DNA from: Sulfurospirillum cavolei
GTDB taxonomy: Bacteria > Campylobacterota > Campylobacteria > Campylobacterales > Sulfurospirillaceae
Reading direction: 5' to 3'
Assembly (NCBI RefSeq): GCF_001548055.1
Contig: NZ_AP014724.1
Coordinates: 930,001-994,000 of the forward strand
Length of the DNA: 64,000 nt
Below the pieces are notes generated by a model. It was not told the DNA's origin. It did no database searches and was given only the letters and a program-made list of their open reading frames with translations. The position numbers were made by a program, and so were the translations under genes. Shown here in pieces: positions 59,789 through 64,000 of this stretch (position 1 is its first letter; each line of letters starts with the position of its first letter).

Positions 59789-61675
59789 ATGCGTCTTTAC
59801 ATTAGTCCGTTTCCTATTGTTTTGATGTATGCGGTATTCGCGACCTTGTGGATCTATTTTTCCGATCATGCCGTTGAATATTTCGTCGATAACGTAACGC
59901 TCTTTGCCACGCTCTCTACCTACAAAGGTTTCTTTTTTATCGCGATTACGTCGTTGTTTCTTTATGCACTCATTAAAGCAAAAATTTTTCAGATCGAACA
60001 AATGCAGAAAAAACTGAATGAACATGAGCAGCGTTTAGAGTATGTTATTCAAGGCGCAAATCTTGGTTATTGGGATTGGGATTACGTGCATCAAAAACAC
60101 GTCGTGAACGATACGTGGCTCTCTTTTTTAGGGCTCAAACGTGAGGATATTGATGAAAATATCGAAGATTGGTCCAAACGTATTCATCCCGAAGATAAAA
60201 TCGTCACGGAAAAGGCCATCGCATATACGATCGAGCATCGCCGACCTTACGTCATCGAGTTTCGTATGCTTCATCGCGACGGGCATTGGGTTTGGATCGA
60301 AGGTTCAGGTGCAGTGGTGGAACGTGATGAAAAAACGGGGGAGCCTTTAAGACTTGCAGGAACACACCGTGACATCAGTGAGCGCAAAAATGCGCAAAAA
60401 GAGATGCTGTTTTTAGCGTTGAATGACCCTTTGACCAAGCTTCCCAATCGTTTCTACTTGAAGCAAGAGCTTGAAAAACGTTTGAGCGCGGAGTCAAGGG
60501 TATGTTTCCTTTTTTTAGACTTGGATCGTTTTAAAACCATTAACGATATGCACGGGCATACGATAGGCGATAAAGTGATTCAGATCGTGGGGGAACGCTT
60601 GAAATCGCTCCTTCAACCGTGCGATTTTATCGCACGCGTAGGCGGCGACGAGTTCGTTATTTTAAGTGTCGAGCCTTTACATGTAGAAGTTTTATGCCAA
60701 AACTTGCTTGAAGGTTTGGAAGAGCCTATCGCCGTCGGTAAAGAACGTTTTAAACTGAGTGCCAGCATCGGAATAGCTTGCTCTCCAGAGCACGGCAAAA
60801 GTTTTGAGGCTTTGTTTAAAAATGCCGACACTGCGATGTACGAAGCCAAAAAGAATGCGCATGCGCATTACCTTTTTTACGCCGCTTCAATGACGGAGCA
60901 ACTGCTCCATACGTCCAAATTCGATACCGATTTGAAGCGTGCCATCGACAGTGACGAATTTGTCATCTATTATCAACCGCAAGTGCATTTTACAAGCGGC
61001 GAGATGATCGGCATTGAAGCACTCGTGCGTTGGCAACATCCCGTCCAAGGGTTTTTATTGCCGTCTTATTTTATTGCCAGAGCGGAAGAGACGAGGCTGA
61101 TTATCCCTCTTGGTTTGTTGATTATTGAAAAAACGTTGAAGCAAATGCAAGTCTGGCAAGCGCACAATTTTGCTTATCGTAAAGTGGCGATTAATATTTC
61201 AAGTATTCAGATTGAAGAAGAGGATTTTAGCGAGCGTCTTGAAGCGATTCGTCATGCAAGCACGATTGATGCTAAGTATATTGAGCTTGAAATCACCGAG
61301 AGCAGTTTCATGAATAACCCCAAACATGTCTCTCAAACATTGCAAAAATTGGAAAATTTAGGCTATAAAATCTCAATCGATGATTTTGGTACGGGGTATT
61401 CGTCACTCAGTTACCTCAAACAATTGCCGTTGCATAAGCTCAAAATCGACCGCTCGTTTGTGCAAGATTTACCGCACGATACGGACGACCAAGCGATCTC
61501 TAAAGCGATCATTGCCCTTGGAAAAACTTTAGAGCTTGAAGTGATGGCAGAGGGCGTTGAAACGGAAGAACAGAAACGCTTTTTGATGCAAAACGGATGT
61601 GATAGCATGCAAGGCTTTTTATATGCCAAACCCATGAGTGCCGAAATGCTCGAAAACTTCGTACGACACAACTAA
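59789..61675 (+). CDS. Membrane PAS-GGDEF-EAL cyclic-di-GMP protein
   Basis: 628 residues from ATG 59789, eight bases behind AAAGGAG; GTG 59771 is weaker. Two N-terminal helices (to about 75), a PAS/PAC domain (about 85-205; W-D-W-D and H-R-D-I-S-E-R), GGDEF domain with R-V-G-G-D-E-F at about 283, and EAL domain with E-A-L-V-R-W at about 409, D-D-F-G-T-G-Y-S-S and K-I-D-R-S-F-V. Both catalytic motifs look intact, so it could either make or break cyclic-di-GMP depending on the signal. It is divergent from tatB and stands alone. Confidence 0.93.
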   Translation: MRLYISPFPIVLMYAVFATLWIYFSDHAVEYFVDNVTLFATLSTYKGFFFIAITSLFLYALIKAKIFQIEQMQKKLNEHEQRLEYVIQGANLGYWDWDYVHQKHVVNDTWLSFLGLKREDIDENIEDWSKRIHPEDKIVTEKAIAYTIEHRRPYVIEFRMLHRDGHWVWIEGSGAVVERDEKTGEPLRLAGTHRDISERKNAQKEMLFLALNDPLTKLPNRFYLKQELEKRLSAESRVCFLFLDLDRFKTINDMHGHTIGDKVIQIVGERLKSLLQPCDFIARVGGDEFVILSVEPLHVEVLCQNLLEGLEEPIAVGKERFKLSASIGIACSPEHGKSFEALFKNADTAMYEAKKNAHAHYLFYAASMTEQLLHTSKFDTDLKRAIDSDEFVIYYQPQVHFTSGEMIGIEALVRWQHPVQGFLLPSYFIARAEETRLIIPLGLLIIEKTLKQMQVWQAHNFAYRKVAINISSIQIEEEDFSERLEAIRHASTIDAKYIELEITESSFMNNPKHVSQTLQKLENLGYKISIDDFGTGYSSLSYLKQLPLHKLKIDRSFVQDLPHDTDDQAISKAIIALGKTLELEVMAEGVETEEQKRFLMQNGCDSMQGFLYAKPMSAEMLENFVRHN

Positions 61676-61738
61676 CTTTTAGCTCCTTTTTTGTACAATA
61701 AGCCCATCTTAAATTACATCAGATAGGGCGAAATATCC

Positions 61739-63940
61739 ATGGAAAATTTAGAAGCGGTGTTAAAAAAACATAAGTTGTCCAAAGAAGAGTATGCAAATAT
61801 TTTAACGATTTTGGGGCGTGAGCCGAACATGCTAGAGATCGGCATCTTTTCCGCGATGTGGAGTGAGCACTGCTCGTATAAATCCAGTAAAAAATACCTC
61901 AATGGCTTCCCAACCAAAGCACCATGGGTGATTCAAGGACCGGGTGAAAATGCGGGTGTTATCGACGTAGGCGATGGCATGGCGGCAGTCTTTAAGATGG
62001 AATCCCACAACCACCCAAGTTTCATCGAACCGTACCAAGGTGCAGCAACAGGTGTGGGTGGTATCTTAAGAGACGTTTTTACGATGGGTGCGCGCCCGGT
62101 TGCAAATATGAACTCCCTTCGTTTTGGCAATGTTACCAATAACGATGACACGTCACGTCACCAACGTTTTCTTGTCCGTGGTGTCGTTGCGGGTATCGGT
62201 GGATACGGTAATTGTATGGGTGTTCCAACCATCGGTGGGGAGACTTTCTTTGATGAGAGTTACAATGGAAACATTTTGGTCAATGCGTTCACACTCGGTC
62301 TTGCAAAAAGCGATGAAATTTTTTATGGACGTGCTGAAGGCATCGGCAATCCTGTTGTCTATGTCGGCTCTAAAACCGGTCGTGATGGTCTGGGTGGTGC
62401 TGTTATGGCAAGCGATAGCTTCACGGAAGCCAATAAAAGCCTTCGCCCAACGGTTCAAGTAGGCGATCCATTTGCGGAAAAACTGCTTTTAGAAGCATGT
62501 TTAGAGCTCTTTAAAACAGACTACATCGTCGGTATCCAAGATATGGGAGCGGCTGGGCTTACTTCAAGTTCCTTCGAGATGGCAGGACGTAGTGGTAGCG
62601 GCATGATCATGCACTTGGACAAAGTTCCAGCGCGCGAAGAGGGGATGCAACCCTTTGAATTTATGCTCTCCGAGTCGCAAGAGCGTATGCTCATCTGTGC
62701 AAAAAAAGGGTATGAAGATAAAGTCGTTGAGATCTTTAGAAAATGGGATCTTAACGCTGAAATCATCGGTGAAGTAACAGCCACGGGCAATATGGAACTC
62801 TTCTGGCATGGCGAGAGAGTGGCAAATATGCCAGTCCAACCCGTCAGTGAGCAAGCACCGATTTATGATAGACCTGTGAAAGAGCCTGCTTACCTTGCAA
62901 GCATTCAAAATACAACGATCAATGATTTCGCAAAGATTGAGAACCAAAAAGCGTTTGATGCGCTTTTGAACTCCGTTGAAGTGTCTGATAAAACATGGAT
63001 TTTCAACCAATACGACTCAACCGTCCAAACCAATACGATCAAAGCACCGGGCAGCCTTGATGCGAGCGTGATTCGCATCAAAGAAAACGGTAAAGCCCTC
63101 TCCATGAGCAGTGACTGTAACCCACGTTACAACTACATCGACCCTAAAATGGGCGCGGCGGCGGCTGTGGCGGAGAGTGGACGAAACGTAGCGATGAGTG
63201 GCGCACGTCCTTTAGCGATTACAGACTGTCTAAACTACGGAAATCCTGAGAACCCCGAAGTCATGTGGCAATTTGCACAGGGCTGTTACGGCATCAAAGA
63301 GGCGTGCGCGAAACTGAACACGCCGGTTGTCAGTGGTAACGTATCGCTTTACAATGAAACCAATGGCGTTGGTGTTTTCCCAACGCCTGCGATTGTGATG
63401 GTTGGTCTAAATGACGATGCAAACAAAACGCTTCCATCCAGTTTCCAAAAAGAGGGCGCTTCGATTTACCTTATCGGTGAGACCAAAAGCGACTTTGGCG
63501 GTAGCTTATACATGAAAGAGTTGTACGGCAAAGTTGAGGGAACGCTTGCAGAGCTAGATTATGACAAAGAGTTGAAACTCTGGGAATTGGTCATCGAAGC
63601 GAATAAAAAAGGTTTCCTCAATGCGGCAAAAGATGTGAATGTGGGCGGTATTGCCATCGCACTGGCTAAGATGGTCGCTAAAAGCAAAAAAGGTGTTACA
63701 TGTAAGCTTACATGTAACGATGCACGAGATATTTTTGCAGAGAGTTTCTCCCGCGCACTCGTTGAAGTGAGTGATGAAGCAGGCTTTGAAGCCATGGCAA
63801 AAACCATCGGTTTAAATGTCGTTAAAATCGGAACCGTGGGTGGAAACATGTTTACATGTAACGATGTTTCAAAATCGGTCGAAGCGATTTGCGAGCGTTA
63901 CTTTAACCGTTTTGCCGAAGTGATCGAACAAGACATCTAA
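61739..63940 (+). CDS. purL: Phosphoribosylformylglycinamidine synthase subunit PurL
   Basis: 733 residues, the size of the small PurL that works with PurQ and PurS. Motifs: [18 protein letters not shown] (ATP/Mg site), [24 protein letters not shown] and G-N-V-S-L-Y-N-E-T. It performs the amidation step of FGAR to FGAM in purine synthesis. Three TTACATGTAA copies lie near its 3' end (63696, 63708, 63852). The gene starts 63 bases after the GGDEF/EAL gene and is probably expressed from its own promoter. Confidence 0.96.
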   Translation: MENLEAVLKKHKLSKEEYANILTILGREPNMLEIGIFSAMWSEHCSYKSSKKYLNGFPTKAPWVIQGPGENAGVIDVGDGMAAVFKMESHNHPSFIEPYQGAATGVGGILRDVFTMGARPVANMNSLRFGNVTNNDDTSRHQRFLVRGVVAGIGGYGNCMGVPTIGGETFFDESYNGNILVNAFTLGLAKSDEIFYGRAEGIGNPVVYVGSKTGRDGLGGAVMASDSFTEANKSLRPTVQVGDPFAEKLLLEACLELFKTDYIVGIQDMGAAGLTSSSFEMAGRSGSGMIMHLDKVPAREEGMQPFEFMLSESQERMLICAKKGYEDKVVEIFRKWDLNAEIIGEVTATGNMELFWHGERVANMPVQPVSEQAPIYDRPVKEPAYLASIQNTTINDFAKIENQKAFDALLNSVEVSDKTWIFNQYDSTVQTNTIKAPGSLDASVIRIKENGKALSMSSDCNPRYNYIDPKMGAAAAVAESGRNVAMSGARPLAITDCLNYGNPENPEVMWQFAQGCYGIKEACAKLNTPVVSGNVSLYNETNGVGVFPTPAIVMVGLNDDANKTLPSSFQKEGASIYLIGETKSDFGGSLYMKELYGKVEGTLAELDYDKELKLWELVIEANKKGFLNAAKDVNVGGIAIALAKMVAKSKKGVTCKLTCNDARDIFAESFSRALVEVSDEAGFEAMAKTIGLNVVKIGTVGGNMFTCNDVSKSVEAICERYFNRFAEVIEQDI
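63696..63717. repeat. Double TTACATGTAA within purL
   Basis: Two perfect palindromes separated by two bases (GC), forming TTACATGTAA-GC-TTACATGTAA; they encode T-C-K-L-T-C-N. A third copy follows at 63852-63861. This is the tightest cluster of the motif in the window. Confidence 0.9.
63852..63861. repeat. TTACATGTAA palindrome copy in purL
   Basis: Third perfect copy at the 3' end of purL, encoding F-T-C-N-D, nearly the same peptide as the copy at 63708. Confidence 0.9.
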
Positions 63941-63947
63941 TCATTTG

Positions 63948-63971
63948 CAAGAGGTGTGAAAGCACCTCTTG
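63948..63971 (+). terminator. Hairpin after purL
   Basis: CAAGAGGTG-TGAAAG-CACCTCTTG, a perfect 9-bp stem seven bases after the purL stop. The tail AAGATTTAATAG is only weakly U-rich. Confidence 0.65.
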
Positions 63972-64000
63972 AAGATTTAATAGCTTATATAAACAATTCA

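Overview
The window looks like chromosome from a Campylobacterota (epsilonproteobacterial) bacterium, most like Sulfurospirillum. This is inferred from the gene families and arrangements (tatB-tatC-queA, cobalamin-dependent metH, a PurQ/PurS-dependent type purL, sigma-54-like signals, many sensory proteins); no rRNA or tRNA gene is present to confirm it. Genes are dense on both strands, with short and often overlapping junctions.

Layout. 0-2.7 kb: tail of a molybdopterin oxidoreductase coupled to an unknown HEPN-like gene, then a BrnT/BrnA toxin-antitoxin pair. 2.7-8.3 kb: amtB-glnK, an OpgB-like phosphoglycerol transferase, and two amino-acid exporters. 8.4-11.5 kb: a soluble and a Cache-type chemoreceptor, convergent. 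11.6-15.8 kb: metH-npdA. 15.8-20.3 kb: an accessory patch with two HEPN/MNT toxin-antitoxin modules back to back, a frameshifted gene behind a sigma-54-like promoter, and a WG-repeat protein. 20.3-21.6 kb: divergent dmeF/dmeR with a visible operator. 21.6-24.2 kb: a FIST-domain histidine kinase and its response regulator.

24.7-36.6 kb is the most distinctive region: a ten-gene, almost gapless operon headed by a Desulfovibrio-type aldehyde oxidoreductase (Mop, 907 residues, with the D. gigas residue numbering conserved). It continues with a flavin/Fe-S partner, a small zinc-ribbon protein, a methyltransferase, a C-GCAxxG-C-C protein, a radical SAM protein, a PaaK-like adenylate-forming enzyme, XdhC, a nucleotidyltransferase-HD fusion and a histidine phosphatase. 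The same gene set occurs, from memory, around DVU1550-DVU1559 of Desulfovibrio vulgaris. The molybdenum-hydroxylase core is clear; the job of the radical SAM/methyltransferase/ligase part is, as far as I know, not established.

36.6-64 kb: a CorC/CNNM-type transporter, msrB, a KdpDE-like pair driving TrkH/TrkA, a TonB receptor with a small membrane partner, an acyl-CoA synthetase-like enzyme, a beta-CASP nuclease, a hybrid kinase/HD-GYP/binding-protein signalling operon, a small flagellar-rod-like protein, an uptake operon (membrane protein, TonB receptor, binding protein), queA-tatC-tatB, a GGDEF/EAL protein and purL.

Across the window the perfect palindrome TTACATGTAA occurs 16 times, inside genes and between them, where chance predicts far less than one. 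Several intergenic copies sit about 30-34 bases upstream of a TATAAT-like box. No CRISPR array, intact insertion sequence, prophage, tRNA or rRNA was seen.
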